Positions 24,501-38,029 of a DNA stretch of 64,000 bases are shown in pieces (position 1 is the first letter of the stretch; each line of letters begins with the position of its first letter). The stretch lies in the NCBI GenBank assembly GCA_015680685.1, contig MNCI01018059.1, forward strand, positions 1,405,063 through 1,469,062, given 5' to 3'. The notes under the pieces were generated by a model. The model searched no databases. It had not been told where the DNA came from and saw only the letters and a program-made list of their open reading frames with translations. The position numbers and the translations under genes are program-made. Origin of the DNA: Gnetum montanum (lineage: Eukaryota; Streptophyta; Gnetopsida; Gnetales; Gnetaceae).

Positions 24501-27030
24501 ATGTCTCTTTCACATGGAAGTGATCATGCATCGTATGAAGAGAACATTCATTAGAGAACTAATGAGATATATATTGAGGAAAATTAGAGTGACCAACCTC
24601 ATGCAAGGGTTTCATATGTTCATAACCACCTTGATTACACTCAAGGACTACAGTCACCTAAGGTGGACAATCCTAGAGGAGATGAAGTAAGTCCTAGACA
24701 AGGGGGAGCCTCAGGGCCTAGGACCTCCTCAAAACCTAAAAACGATAAATCAAGGGATAATGGGAAGAACTATAGAAGCCATGGTGATTCTCCCAATTCC
24801 TCATCTTTCTCTTCCTCCTCAACATTTAGTTCTGACGAAGATGAACATAGGTATAGAGATAGAGCTCCACTATGGGGTTGAAATAAAGATAGAAATCTCA
24901 ACCAAGGGCAAAATCAAAGACATCAAAATGAGCATAGATAAGATCATCACAATCAAACAAATAAAAATAGAAATTTTTGCCACGACATGTTCGATGTTGG
25001 TGAACCATTGTTGGCCACTAAGAGCATGACATAGATTACAGAGGTAGTTGAAATACCATACAAGCATCGAAGGAAAAGTCGCATCAAAAGGATTGATATG
25101 AATAACATCCCTAAATTTGCAGGAGGCTATAATTTTGATCCACAACATCATTTACAAGCCTTCCATGATGCCTGCGTCTTACAAAACATTGAAAGTGAGT
25201 GGCAAAGGCATAAGCTCTTTCCTAGGACACTAATAGATAAAGTCGAAGTGTGGTATAGATCATTGAAACCAAATTCAATCCATCAGTGGTTCACAATGCT
25301 GGGACTCTTCAACAAGAAATAACAAACTAACCTAAGGAAACAAATCCAAGGATGGAAACAAGAACAACATGAACCCTTGGATATGGCCCTAGATAGATAC
25401 TATTCTCTACTACATAGATGTCCAAACCATGACTTCTCTCGAAAAGAGAAACTTTGCCACATCATATATGGGCTTTGTAATCAAACGACAAAGAACCTTC
25501 GGATTTATGCCCAAGGTCAATTATGTGAATTAAAAGCCTATTAGATACAAAGCCTAATCAAGTAGGTGGCGAAAGAAGAAGGAGAGCTATGTAAATGAGA
25601 GAATGTAGAGAAACATCACTGGGACCCAACTCTTTAAAAGAAGAGGACCCATGTCTATGATAAGGAAAAAGAGATAACTCTCAATGAGGTGATTTCACAA
25701 CAAACCTTGTCAATACAAAAGTCTATCGATGAGCTTAAAGAAAGGTTAGATACGACGTTGGAATGAAGAAATGAGAAAGTTACAACTTGTGTAGAAATTG
25801 TAGAGGAGAAAGTAATGCAAAACAAATCAAGTGATCATAACAAAAGAAGGAAAAAGAACCAAGAAACAGTTAGGAACACTTATCGGCAAAAAGGGGAAAT
25901 GGCTATAAAAGAAGAGGCTATAGACTCAATCGCTAAAGTAGATGATAGATGTGACATTTGCCTATATGACCATCCAAAGGGTTATTGTCTAGTCATGTTA
26001 CATTTACACAAGTATTGGGCTTTTTCATTGAATCCCAAGTTCATACAAAAGTAAATGCCTAGGACCTTACCTTTCTCACAAGGTAATTATAGATAGTTCA
26101 CACTATTCTAGTGGGACTTCTTACAAGCCTCAACACTATCATCCAACACAATGGCAGAATCCACAATCATGGGGGAAACCATCATCAAACCAACACTACC
26201 CTTATTGTCAATTGAACCCATCCAAATACTATGTTTAACAATCTATTTCCCCAACTAGTTTTACTTTCCCTGCCTCAAATCACTAGTGCCACTCTGTTGA
26301 ATATCATCAACCCACAACATCTTCTATGAGGTCACCACCTCACACCTCTCACCCTCCATCATATCCTTAATATTCTCATACTCTCCACCATTACATGTCA
26401 CAGCTAGAAACACAAGAAGGTTTAACATCACAACATCACTAAAAGAATGCCACTTGTGCTATGAACATACACAAGTTTATCATCACAACATCACTAAAAG
26501 AATGCCACTTGTGCTACAAACATACATAGAAATGATAATGCTAGTAGATCCCACCACAATTTTGGAAATGTCCTTTCTTTAGGGTAGTTCCCACACATAA
26601 GCACAACACTCATGGACTTACTAACTCATCTAAACCAGCACAATGCCAATCAAGTGCACCATCCTTCCTTTCACAATAAACATCCTCCAATCCTATGCAG
26701 AGGCCAACATTCATTGTTACTCCAACACTTGACAAAAATGATGAATTTAGCACTGTGGAGAGACAAAAGAATCCATGCATCACTAATCATGATAAAGGGT
26801 GCAATCATGGGCCAAACATCCACAAAGTTAACACAACTTCTATTTTGACCCACCGTACATTTCAAAACCAAGTGTGTGAGCAACAACCCATCTACATAGC
26901 CACCACTAAACTAGAAGATAGCCAATGGCTTGAAAATGAAGGTCTAACATTGTTTTATAAATGCAAGGAGCTTGCCTACCCACTTATTAATTCTTGTCAT
27001 GGTCAAAAGCTTAGTCGTGGGGGAGATGCC
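24501..27030 (+). pseudogene. Gypsy B gag relic
   Basis: Starts MSLSHGSDHASYEENI at 24501. A Ser- and Arg-rich low-complexity linker lies at 24663-24881. The capsid-like core at 25098-25322 has NNIPKFAGGYNFDPQ and VWYRSLKP. The variant zinc knuckle CDICLYDHPKGYC is near 25950-25995. A Pro/Gln/His-rich tail follows to about 26600, then a piece at 26695-27039 that ends GQKLSRGGDAPS. The protease seen in A, C and E is absent. Frames are broken at several points. A 45-bp stretch is tandemly repeated around 26420-26525. Confidence 0.75.
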
Positions 27031-29109
27031 CCATCCTAAAATCAAGAATTAATAAGTGTTTTTCATCTTTTTGTTTTACAATTTTTTTTTATCATTTTCT
27101 CATTTCTTGATATAAATTTTTTCCATTCTTTTCAACTTTTTCCACACTTTTTTTTATTTCCTTTTTCTCATTTCTGAATAAAACAATAAGATGTAGCCTA
27201 ATGAGGTGAGGTTTACTCTAAGTTGTCAAAGTCATGAGGGACTAATTATTTGGATAGTAAGGCCACATCATCCATCCATCCATCCCATTAGTAAGAGGTT
27301 CTTACAATGGTTGTAATGATATTCTTTTTCCATCATCAACTAAGAATAAACTTGTAATCATTCTGCGTGGACAAAAAAGTGAAGAATCAAGTGGGAAAGC
27401 AAAGGTTGTGACATTAAGGGGATTTGTGGATTCTCTTGGATTGCTTCTGGATGTTCTATCATGTTGCTAATGTTGTAATTATATCCTTATAGATCTAACA
27501 AAAAATGGGAGTAAGAGTAAAATAAGTGTTGCCTTATCACGTCACTAAAAAGACATGTTACCTATGCCTGAAGGTAGTCCTTGGGTAAGGTTGATACACA
27601 TAAAAATAAGATAAAAAAGGCACAACATAAACTTCTAAGGATTCCACTAGAAAGACATGTTACCCATGCCTGAAGGTTGGTGCTTCTTAAAAATCAAAAA
27701 GAAAAAAGAAAAAAAAAGATAAGAGAAGTGCCATGAATAAACTCCCCCCTTGGACAAAACACCAAGTGATGATACTGCTTGCAACGGTGGTAGGCTTATG
27801 GTTGTAAATCTAAGAGATAAAACAATGCGATGTTACTAGTATGTGGTTTGGACTTGGTTTGAATCTTGGAAAGAAGGGCTAATGATTACTTTAACCATTA
27901 ATAACACACAAGGATTCATTATGCTTATGGTAAGGTACCTCACATCCTAATTCCTACAATCCTTTCTAAAATCCATCTCATCTCACTATTCACATGATCA
28001 TAACTTATCGTTTTGTGTAACATAGAATTATTCTCTTAAATTGGTGGTTCTAACATGTATTTTTTGCTAAATAGGTATGTGTTGCATTCAACCCCTTCGA
28101 TGCCTACAAACATTTTTAGATATGGTTATACAAGGGCATTGAGGATTGGAGCCTTCTTTGGGGAGGATCCACTTGTATAACTATTGTAACTTGTACTTGT
28201 CTAACACAACCACATCATCTTGAACCTTCCAAGTGGATAAATGTCAATCTCAAAACCTTCCCTTATCATACAACCTATCCATTATATATAATGGATTCAA
28301 TACCCTTTTTCTTACATCTTCCAAAGCTTTTAATTTCTATGATTTCGTTTTCCAACATTACCAGTGCCAAATATGTATTCTCATTTACCCCAAAACTTTG
28401 GACTCTACATAAAACCTTCCAACCAATCACAAAGCTTCATTCTCCATACTGAATATCCCCATAAAATGCAATTTTGAGGCCCTGATATTGGCTACCTGAT
28501 ATCGGGTGGGAGTCGATATCAACTACTCAATATTGGGTCCACAAAAACTATAAACAGGATCCTTGCAATGCTTCAAAATTCATTCTCATCAATTGTTTCT
28601 AGGGGAGTTTTTACATTTTTCTCTCTTGACTAAGAGAATTGAGCATCCAATTTTCATACGTGATATCTTTCTCCATATCACTCTGATTTCTATGGTTTTT
28701 AAACTTATTTGATCCTAGAGTGTTCAATTTTGTTAAGGAGGGATGCTTGGGTGGAAAACTTGTGCAAATTTTTTAAAATTTTCTATTGCACGGAAGGTAT
28801 TATAAGGGTAAAAATGTTTTTAAAACTTAAGTATTTTAATGAACAATCAGTCGTATGTATGTCAAAACCTTTAATTATCTCACCTAAAGAATCACAACTA
28901 TCATTATAAGCCATAAAAATGGGGAAAGAAGGCAATTGCGAAGGATCATAAAAGAAGTTAACACTTTTTGGGCATTTTTCTTGGAATTTTTCTAACTCTA
29001 CAATCACATGAATGAAGAACTTGATGGAATTAGGACATGAGTAAGGTATAAACCTATTGATGATAAATGAAAAACACTTTAGTAATCCAAAATCCTTGAG
29101 TGATTGTAG
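27005..29109 (+). other. Gypsy B non-coding internal region
   Basis: It starts with the purine run gggggagatgcccc (27011-27025) and a T-rich stretch with TTTTTGTTTTACA (27060-27080). It has no credible coding frame. Parts match element D in reverse (for example 28075-28200 with 37260-37350, and 27370-27700 with 37700-38000), so it is a conserved part of subfamily III. Confidence 0.55.
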
Positions 29110-31540
29110 ATGGCACCAAAAATAAGAGGACGAGAAGGACCTTTGTAGTATGCAAAAAAATGCCCAAGAGGTGATAGAGGTCAACTAAGGGAACAAGGCC
29201 CACTAGCTGAGCATGAAGAATAGGAGGCCCAATCATTTAGCATTCATCAAGAGGCCCTTGTTATAAGATAATCGATCTAGCTAGAGGCTGCAGGACCATA
29301 GGCTCAAGGGTAGGGGCAACACCTCACGTTGTCCCAAGAATGCCTTCAAGCCATCCAGGAGTGATACATGTTGACCATGGTCATCGTGAAAATGAACTTT
29401 GAGCCATTCATGGAATTTTTCCTTAAGGTAATCAAAACCTAGCTTCACACATCGATTTTATGGCACATTCTTTCTGAAAGTGGTGAATGGTACCTTGGTG
29501 AGACGTACCAATTCTAGCACAATAAAGAGGAGGGCACTATTGTCAACATTAGTGGAATCTTTGTTTCTTTCTTTATCAAGACAATTGTACAGGCTCTAAA
29601 CATACCCAATGTGGGGGCCAAGGTAGCAAACCTATCCATAAGGTTTGATGCCGAATCAAGGAAGCTATAGCTGAAATGGGCATCTAACAAGGAAGACAAA
29701 ATATACAATGAGTTGACTCTGGAAGAGAGAATTAATTTAAAAATTAGCACATACCATCTCTTCTCCACTAAAGGGTTGAATAGGATGTCAACCTATGTAG
29801 CTAGAGGAAGTGCATTCTTGATGGGCAAATACAACACCAACCTTGCCCAATTGCACTTCATGGAGATTCAATGGTGGTTCAATAAAACAAAGGCAAGGAA
29901 GTTGATACAGTTATTTCCTTGCCTAATTAGGAAGTTGTGCAAGTGAGTTGGAATCCTAGATTACACTAATGACATTCCCAAAAGGGCACAAAATGCTTCA
30001 TTCTTTGAGTGTCTCAAACCAACAGCAGCAAGGAAAGACCTTAATGAAGAGAAAGAAAAAGAACTAAAAAAGGAACAAGAATAAGTACTAGAGAAGGAGC
30101 TAGAACAAGAACCAAAGCAACAACGAGAGCTACAAGTTTCACCACCACTGCCATAGGATTATAGGCCAAAAATGAGCCATCTATAGCAAATTGTTGAAAC
30201 TCTCAACTAGCAAAGAAGGGATGAATCAAACATCTTCCAAGTCATTAATACTATCATTCAGTCCATAGTCTCTAACAATCCATCAAGGGGATAGATCTCT
30301 TTGCAATCAGGAGAAGAAGCCCAGTGGTTGCAGTAAATCTCAAGAAATGCTGCATCTTTTCAAGTGGTTCTTGAAACTAAAGAAGGTGTCATAGTCATGG
30401 TCATTTAGCATTAAGATGTGGCAAAAGTTATAATAGACCACATTAAAATATCCTTTAATGTATCTATTTTGACCCCAATGAACTTAACTAGAACCATAGA
30501 TGCATAGATGTTAGTCAAAACTTTAATGATTCTTATCACTCATGAGGATGTACTTGATAGATTACTATAGAATGGGCAAGCCATGACAACCCTCTTCAAC
30601 ATTCCCAATGAAGTCACTATAGTTCAATTCAACCTCATGGACACCAAAGAAAACTTGGTCATGGTAAAGATTAGGGTAGAGCATGCAGAAGCAGAGGTAC
30701 ACTGGTTGCAACAAGTGCTCATTGCCTTGAGGGCTGAAAGAAGCGATCCTTTCCAATTCATTGCACTTAACTAGTTGATGTAGTTTTGAATAAAGTAGCT
30801 AGGCTAATTAATTGAGTAGGATAAAGCAACTAAACAAGCAAAGGAGAATGTGGAATGGAATGCCTCAACCACTAAAGTCCAAGCATATGCTCATGTGAAG
30901 GCATTGACCATCACACAGAAGGAAAATAAGCAACTTGTTGCTAACAATGCAAGGTTGACCATCATTGAAAAGAGAAAAAACATCTTGGAGGAGAGTATCC
31001 ACCAGTTGAGGAAGCAACTAGTGAGGGTCAACCAAGACATAAGCAGATTGACCAAAGAGAACTAAACCCTCTTAATGGTGGAGGTATGTACTATGCATTA
31101 GAAGTCTACAATTGAGATAAGTGCATGGCAGAATGAGGCCAAAACGCATGAGAAGTTGAAAGAGCACTTCTGGGACCAGATTGGCATGTACAAGCAAATC
31201 AACAAAAAATAAATCTAGATTGCAAAGGCTTACATAAATTCCATGTCAATGTAGAACTCTCACTAGTAGCCCATCTTAGATAGCTATGCCCTAGTCAACC
31301 AAGCAGAAGTGAAAAATACAAACCTACAGATTGAGGATTTGAAGGAGTAAATGATGTTAGCTAGCCTTTGTTATGCTAACCTTGTCATGTTAACAATAGG
31401 TCAACCCAAAAATGAATTGCAATAGCAAGTAGCAACCACTTATGCTTTCTATGAGAAAGAGTTTGTAGATAGGAAAGATGTTGTACAAAAATTCCACATG
31501 GTAAACTCAGAACTAGAAATAATTACGGCTTGTTACCATG
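29110..31540 (+). pseudogene. Second ORF relic of Gypsy subfamily III (coiled-coil-rich)
   Basis: Begins MAPKIRGREG at 29110 and is broken by stops. The open piece at 29713-29946 contains FLMGKYNTNLAQLHFMEIQ and WWFNKTKARKL, which resembles proteins of unknown function carried by plant LTR elements. Further on come a Glu/Lys/Gln-rich run (30040-30150) and heptad-like segments at 30583-31065, suggesting coiled coils. After the insertion of element C it continues at 47905-48220. Similar ORF starts occur in D (ATG at 36462, minus strand) and G (ATG at 51362). It occupies the env or extra-ORF position, but no signal peptide or membrane segment was seen, so an envelope function is not supported. 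Confidence 0.5.
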
Positions 31541-31542
31541 GG
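31538..31542. other. Target-site duplication ATGGG (left copy)
   Basis: The right copy is at 47900-47904, immediately after the 3' LTR of element C. Confidence 0.85.
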
Positions 31543-32377
31543 TGATGAGTCCTAATATCCCATGTTCGATATTGGATACGCAATATTGGATCGAATTCTC
31601 GACATCGGACACGCGATGTCAGAGCCTGTCTCATTACCTATAATTAAGAAACAAGGGTGCTTGGCTTTAGTAGTAATTTTTCTAGTCCCTTAGCTGAACT
31701 CTTGCATTTTTTCTCTTCCAGAGTTAGAATTATTTCTAAGTGCCCGTAATAGGAGTCATAAAGTGAACAGATCTTTATTCAAGCATTGTGTACCTGAGCA
31801 CACCTTGTGTTTGGAAATAAATATGAACTTTATGATAAACCTTGCAACATTCAAAATAGCTTAACTATTGCATTTAATGTTATTTATTGTTATTTGACAT
31901 TTTCATTAGTTAATCAATGTTATTTCTATAGAATTATTAATTATCAATGAATTAGCACACTCAACACGACCACTTCGAGTAGACGTGGAACACTTGATAA
32001 CTTGGTAACAACTAGCGTTTGGTAATCCTAGTAGTGTTACACTAGTTTAGGATGTGTCTAGAGAGTGGGAACGGATGCTAGTATTAGGATTTGATTAAAC
32101 ATTAGAGTTACAACAATCCATTAGTAAATAAATATTTTCATTTCATACACTTAGGAGACCAAGATAGAAAATATAAAAAAACATAAAAAAATCATATACC
32201 TTGAGTTTACTTAATGATACAATTGTGCCTTACAAGTAAGCTTGGGAAGACAACGACTACATAACTCATCCTTGTTCTATGTAGGTGCATAAGCACTTAA
32301 TCCTTTGAGTTTGAATGGATCACACATGAACGCTTGTATTTGTATGGTTGGGCGTAGGGGTACCTTACCGCTTATCA
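31543..32377 (+). repeat. Gypsy C 5' LTR
   Basis: 835 bp, starting TGATGAGTCC and ending CTTATCA. The TATA stretch is altered here to CCTATAATTAAGAAAC near 31637; the 3' LTR keeps TATAAATAAGAGAC. GATATTGG and ATATTGG repeats precede it. Confidence 0.85.
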
Positions 32378-32396
32378 TTGGCCTTGTTGTTGGGGA
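32378..32396 (+). promoter_or_regulatory. Gypsy C primer binding site, tRNA-Asp type
   Basis: TTGGCCTTGTTGTTGGGGA directly after the LTR, a decayed tRNA-Asp complement. Confidence 0.7.
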
Positions 32397-32513
32397 TTTT
32401 GTTGTTTATGTGCTGATTAGAACTTAGGAAATCCTTTCATTGTTGGAACAAACCCTTAAGATTAACTATCCTACAATCACCAGAAAAGGGTACTGCACAC
32501 TAAGTAATTAATC

Positions 32514-34605
32514 ATGTCTTCTTCCTCTTATGAGAGTGCTTCACCGACTATGTTCGATACCATGAATAATCACAAATGGGGCGTATAAGATGATCCACTA
32601 GTGCCCCAATAGTTTCGCATGGTATACGCTCATCCTGATGAGTATGTACAAGACTTTACCTTTATCCTCCATCAGGATGAACAGCTGCACTGTTGTGATT
32701 TAGAAGGTAACATAGTGTTACCTCCCGATTGCTCAATCTCGAGCATGCTTCTTCGTGCTCTCACATGAATTGGTATGCAACACTTACAGTTAGAGTATGT
32801 TGTGCATGAGCAAGATTTAAGAGATTATTGATCCACGGAGGCACAATTCCAAAGAGATATACAATAGGAGAGACATTACGAATTTGTGAAGGGGAAGTGG
32901 TCTCAGGATGTCTTGTATGTCCTAAGTAAAAACAACGGTGATGAACTTGTCTCGAGAGGTTTTCCATGAAACAATGTTCCTTTCTTTGACTTTAGTCAAG
33001 GAGTTGGGTATCAGAATCTTCACTCAACTATTCATAACCTAGGTTCTGGTACCAACAGACACAAAGGGTCTGGAAAAGGAACACGAACACATGACAATGA
33101 TAGACATCACGACCGTAACCGTGATTGAGGCCATGACCACCGAAGAGAAGGTGGCAGGTGTTGACATGATGCCAATCCTCCTTCCTCTTCACCTTCACAG
33201 TCTTCTTCCTCCTCTCCTTTGGGATTTGGATGCAATAGCAAAGGGCGAGACCATGAGGACAATGGTAGGCGAAATAGAAATCACCGAAAAAATAGTAGAG
33301 AAAGGAGGTGAGGGCATTCTAGAGAGACACATCATGAAAGAAGGGAGAGTAGGGAACAACATAGGCATCATAGATGCCATAACCAACATGATCACGATGA
33401 ACCCCTACTTGTCATCCAAAGTATGTTAAATATAGCAGAGGCTATTAGGACTCCAACAAGGCACCAAAATGACAGTAGGATCAAAAGACTAAACGTGAAT
33501 AACATTCCACGATTTGAAGGGGGATACAATGCTGATCCTCAAAACCATTTACAAGCATTCCACAATGCATGTGCCTTGCAAAATATAGAAAATGAGTGGC
33601 AAAAGCTAAAGTTGTTTCCATGGACACTAATCAAGGAAGTAGAAAGTTAGTAACGGTCCTTAGAACTAGAATCCATTCGTCGATGGAGTACCGTGTTGGA
33701 GCTATTTAACGATAAGTATTAGACGTACTCCCGAGTGTCCAACCTACATAAGTAAATCCAAAGATGGAAATAAGGAGGACACAAACCCTTGGATGCTACC
33801 ATTGGCCGATATTATTCATTATTACATCATTGCCCTTGCCATGGTTACTTGCAAAAGAAACAACTACACCATCTCGTAGATGGGCTTAGGTACGAAACAC
33901 AAAGAACCCTTGGGACTTATGCCTAAGGAAGGCTATCTAGGCTTAGAGCCCATCAAATACAAAGATTGTTAAGGCAAGTTGCCAAGGTGGAAAATGAGTT
34001 GAGGAAAAGAGAAAGTGTAGAGGAATACAACAAAGATCCTTCCCTCTGAAAGAAGGAAATTAGATTTTGTAAAGATGAAGAAGAGTCACCACTTGACGAG
34101 ATGGTGAATAGAAAAACTTTGCCAATTCAAAAATTTGCATCAGAAGTATAGGCAAAGGTGGATCAAATATGGAACTTCCTAGATGACAAATTTTAAACTA
34201 TCCTAAAAATAGTAGAGGAGTTTAGAGAATAAATTAGTGACTGAGAAAGAAGGAAAAAGAAAGAAGCTAAGTATGCACATAACAAGGGTAAGGGCAAGGT
34301 TTCTATCATTCATTGAAGAGGTTGAAGATTCAAACACAAACAATGATGGCAGATGTGAGATTTGCCAATATGACCATCCTAAGGGATGTTGCCCAATAGT
34401 GTCACATCTACAAGAGTCTGGGGTGTATGCACTAAACGCATGATTAAAAATACAACAAACACCTAGAAGGTTACCTTATCCTCAAGGTAGCACATGGAAG
34501 CTCCACCAACCCTTGACATATTATCCAAGTGGAGCTCCATCATAACCAAATGAATAGTATCAATAGTGGCAACACCCACAGTCATGGGGAGTGCCACTAC
34601 CATGT
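32514..34605 (+). pseudogene. Gypsy C gag relic, N-terminal and central parts
   Basis: Starts MSSSSYESASP at 32514. The N-terminal domain includes YAHPDEYVQDFTFILHQDEQ, followed by a His/Arg/Ser-rich linker (33060-33400). The capsid core at 33423-33650 has NNIPRFEGGYNADPQNHLQ. The variant zinc knuckle CEICQYDHPKGCC is at about 34350-34395. Several in-frame stops are single C-to-T changes of CAA, CAG or TGG codons. The frame is cut at 34605 by element D and resumes at 44795, with about 75 bp missing by comparison with element E. Confidence 0.75.
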
Positions 34606-35510
34606 TGATGAGTGGCGAGGTACCCCAACACTCAACCATATGAATACAAGTGTTTACACGCGCGATTAGGTCAAACTCCACAGAAGGACTAGTTGTGGTA
34701 TCCAAGTAGTTATCCTTAGGCCACAGTTCATTGTCTTCCCACCTGGACTAGTATTAACTTTGTCACATATGGTTTAGTCGAGAGTGAGGTGTATGATGTG
34801 TTCCTATGCTAACGCTACTCCTAGAGATAAATGGAAAATAATATTAACTAAGCTAAGAGAGAGAGCATGAGAGGGAATCTAATCTATCCTAAGTGCGATG
34901 AGCATCCGTTCCTTAATCTTCTATACACATCTTGGACCTCGTGCATGACTACCACTAGGATTACCAAGCGTAGATCCTAGGTATGCTACTGGGTTACCAA
35001 GTAGTCACACTTAAATGCTCATGATCAAGTCGTACTCATTCTGTGTTTGACAGGAGTTTAGGGTGAAGAGATATTAACTAAGAAAGTAGTAAATAGTAAT
35101 TAATTAATTAATTAATTAAACTAAGTGAATGTTGCAATGATGAAGTAATCTCGATCTTTATTTCCTGTCATGTGTGTGTCCAAGTACGTCACACTTGAAT
35201 AAGGATGTCGTACAATTACAATCAACAAACTGCAGGCATAAATTGGGAAATAATTCCAACTCTAAGAAGGAAAAAATTGCAAGAGTTTGGGTAAGGAACT
35301 AAGAACTAACTACCTAGAATAGGGAAACCCACCTCTTATTTATAGAAATTGCAGTAGGCCATGATATCGCAGTTGATGTGATATCGCAGCTATGATATCG
35401 TGTACGCGATATCACAACTCCGATAACTAGGCTCCGATAACTGGGCTTGACAAACCATGTATCTTGTACCAGGGCTCCGATAACTGGGCTTGATAGACCA
35501 TGACTCATCA
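34606..35510 (-). repeat. Gypsy D 3' LTR
   Basis: 905 bp bounded by TGATGAG and CTCATCA. The TATA stretch (CTATAAATAAGAGG on the minus strand) is near 35332-35346. Between it and 35510 are GATATC motifs and a duplicated segment containing ccgataactgggcttga. A short TTAA-type microsatellite is at 35098-35120. Confidence 0.85.
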
Positions 35511-36246
35511 TACCCCCACAACTAAATGAAAACTCATCCTCGAGTTAAAGTGAGAACAAGTTCCATTGATTACACAGTGGATAGGTATGGGTTTATTGAC
35601 TGACTAGAATGGATTCATGCCGCAGTGTGGAGTTAGAATAAAAATTGAGACACAACAGAAAAGAAAATCCTATGATTACAAAATTGGATGGAACTCATGT
35701 AGTTCCTAGTGGCAGTGGCTCCTCCATGGATGTCTTTCCCTTTCCTTGCACTCCAGATCTTGGGATTTGATGGTGTTGAAGTATGGCCTAGATTTTCTCC
35801 TCTTGTAAGGCCTTAAGTGCCTTGCCGTGTGTGTAAGTTTATGCTTGTGTCATAGAGGCATCCCAGTCAGCCTTCTCTTTTTCTTCCACCACCCTTTTAT
35901 TCTCTATCAACAGTTTATTAAGTTGCTCAGTTCTAAAAGTGTTTAGCTAGTTCTGAGCAACCTTTGGCCCTGTATTTGAAAAGGTTTAATACTTTCAAAA
36001 TGGCTTGAATAGAGAAATCAATAGTCACACCACAATTGTTAACTATGGTGCCTTCTTCTTTATTATGCCAAAATTGGTCATTTCCCCTAAGTACCAGGCA
36101 CCGCTTTCAGAGAGGATAGGCCATAACAGGGACCCTATGAGGTGATCCCTAACAGCCTCCAGAGAAAACTCTGCAAACGATCCAAAGTTTAACTCCACAA
36201 TCACTGCAATGAATGTGGACTTCTAATGAATGGTCTGAACACAATC

Positions 36247-36462
36247 CTAGGGCAACGTAAGATGTTGTCCTTGTTCAGCTACAACAGCTGCTCCTCCTTC
36301 TTCCTGCCTTGATTGTACAGTAGCAGGGTTCTCTTGGTGGATGCTAAATGATTGTTTCTCCTGCTCTGCATGTTGTTCGGAAGGAACTTGTCCTTCACCT
36401 CTCTTAGGTCGTTTGATCTCACCTTGAGAAAGACCTTCATGTTGTCCACGTTTCGAGGCCAT
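36247..36462 (-). pseudogene. Start of the subfamily III second ORF in element D
   Basis: A 71-codon open piece beginning MASKRGQHEGLSQGEIKRPK, rich in Lys, Arg, Glu and Gln. Its position relative to the 3' LTR and its Lys/Arg-rich start match the ORF starts at 29110 (B) and 51362 (G). Downstream sequence to 35560 is frame-broken. Confidence 0.45.
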
Positions 36463-38029
36463 CTATAATCACGCGGGGCCAATCATTAGTAAGGTTGTTA
36501 CCCAAGTTAGGTTATACCTTGCTGCTTGCCTTAATGAATTTTCTTTATTTCCATGTGATGTTAATTATTGGAAGAACATGTCCCTAAAAGATTATAATGT
36601 TGAGTCCTCTTTGCTTAGGTGGTTTCCAAATTTAATTTTTTGATATAGCTAAGGGAATGAAATTATTTTTAACACATTTTATTCTTAATTTTACAACTAA
36701 TTACCCTTAAAGATGTCCTTTAGGCGATGATGAATTTCAAAAAATTTATGCGCTATTCGGTGTGTGCCCCTCCCCCACGACTAAGTTGAACACTCTAGGT
36801 TCAAGTAGGTTCAAACAGAATGAAAATCGAAGTACCAGCGAGCGAGCTATGGATATGAAAGCAAGAGATGTGCAATCACAATGAAAAACTTCCCCTACAT
36901 GAAAAGTTGCAAATGATGTTGATTAGCATAAGGGGGTCACGTATATATATTTTCATCGAAGTTAGGGCACTTAGAGAATGTATTGAATTTTTAATATATA
37001 TATTTTTTGAAATTAAACGATGTAAACTAAGGACATCTGGACGATTGTTAAAGGGTTCCAAGGTAATTCAACTATTTATGAAGGCACAAAAATTATGATG
37101 GTGTGGAATTTATTAAAAAGGATCTTGGATGGTAGAGAAAAAGGCTATGTGATGGTTCATAGGAACGTTGAATTGGAGGGATAGTAATAAGGGAAAGAAA
37201 ATCATTGGCAATATGCTAAGGGTAATAAATGATGTGTGGAAGATGGGTTATGAGTGCAAATTACAAAAATTACGCAAGTGGATCCTCCCCAAAGTAGGTT
37301 CCAACCTTTAATGCCCTTGTGTAACCATACTTAAAAGTGTTCGTAGGCACTAGAAGGGTTAAATGTAATCCACATTGATTCCACAAAACACACACATGTA
37401 AATATCACCGGAATGAGGTAAGAATTCTACGTTATACAAGACACGAATTACAATTACATAAACAACGAGATGAGACAAGGTATAGAAGGGATCGTAGAGA
37501 TTGGGACATGAGGTAACTGACCTAGGACACAGTGAATCCTACGTGTAAAGCATGATTCATGTGTTATTGACTTATCGTTCCAAGATCAGGACCAAGTCCA
37601 TTCCCCTGATCAGTGACACCGCATTGTTTCTTCCCATGATGAGCGACTATGAGAGTACCAGAGCAACAAGGCATACGATAACTTGGCATTTGGTTCAAGG
37701 GAGGAGTGATTTTTGTTTTGTGGCACTTCCTTTGTGTTTTTTTCTCTTTTCTCTCTTTTTTTTGACTACTAAATCCAGAGAAGCCACCAACCTTCAGGCA
37801 TGGGTGCATGTCTTTCTAGTGGGACCCCCTAGAATAGCATTGGATTTTTTAGTGCCATTTTGGTTACTCTTACTCCCATTTTTTGTTAGATCTACAACGA
37901 TCTTAGTACAACCACGTTGCATGATAACTCCCACAGATGTCACCAAAGAGAATCCACAAGTCCCCTTGATGTCACACCCTAATCATTCCCTCTTAATCCA
38001 GCCTTCTTCATTTTGGGTACAATGAATAC

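Larger units (their letters stand above)
34606..38029 (-). mobile_element. Gypsy element D (subfamily III), 3' remnant
   Basis: Minus-strand remnant: 3' LTR 34606-35510, then the 3' half of the interior up to 38029, where element E begins. The interior includes the start of the subfamily III second ORF (ATG at 36462, MASKRGQHEGLSQG) and sequence matching element B 27.3-29.1 kb in reverse. The gag, primer binding site and 5' LTR are missing. They are neither on the far side of E nor elsewhere in the window, so they were lost. Confidence 0.75.

Noticed and set aside
29110-31540. Subfamily III second ORF as a retroviral envelope gene
   Set aside because: Position fits, but no signal peptide, membrane segment or cleavage site is visible, and coiled-coil content alone does not support it.
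37552-38025. 157-codon plus-strand frame with hydrophobic stretches, at first sight a membrane protein
   Set aside because: It lies in the non-coding interior of minus-strand element D, antisense to sequence matching element B 27.4-27.9 kb, and the T-rich base composition explains the hydrophobic residues.
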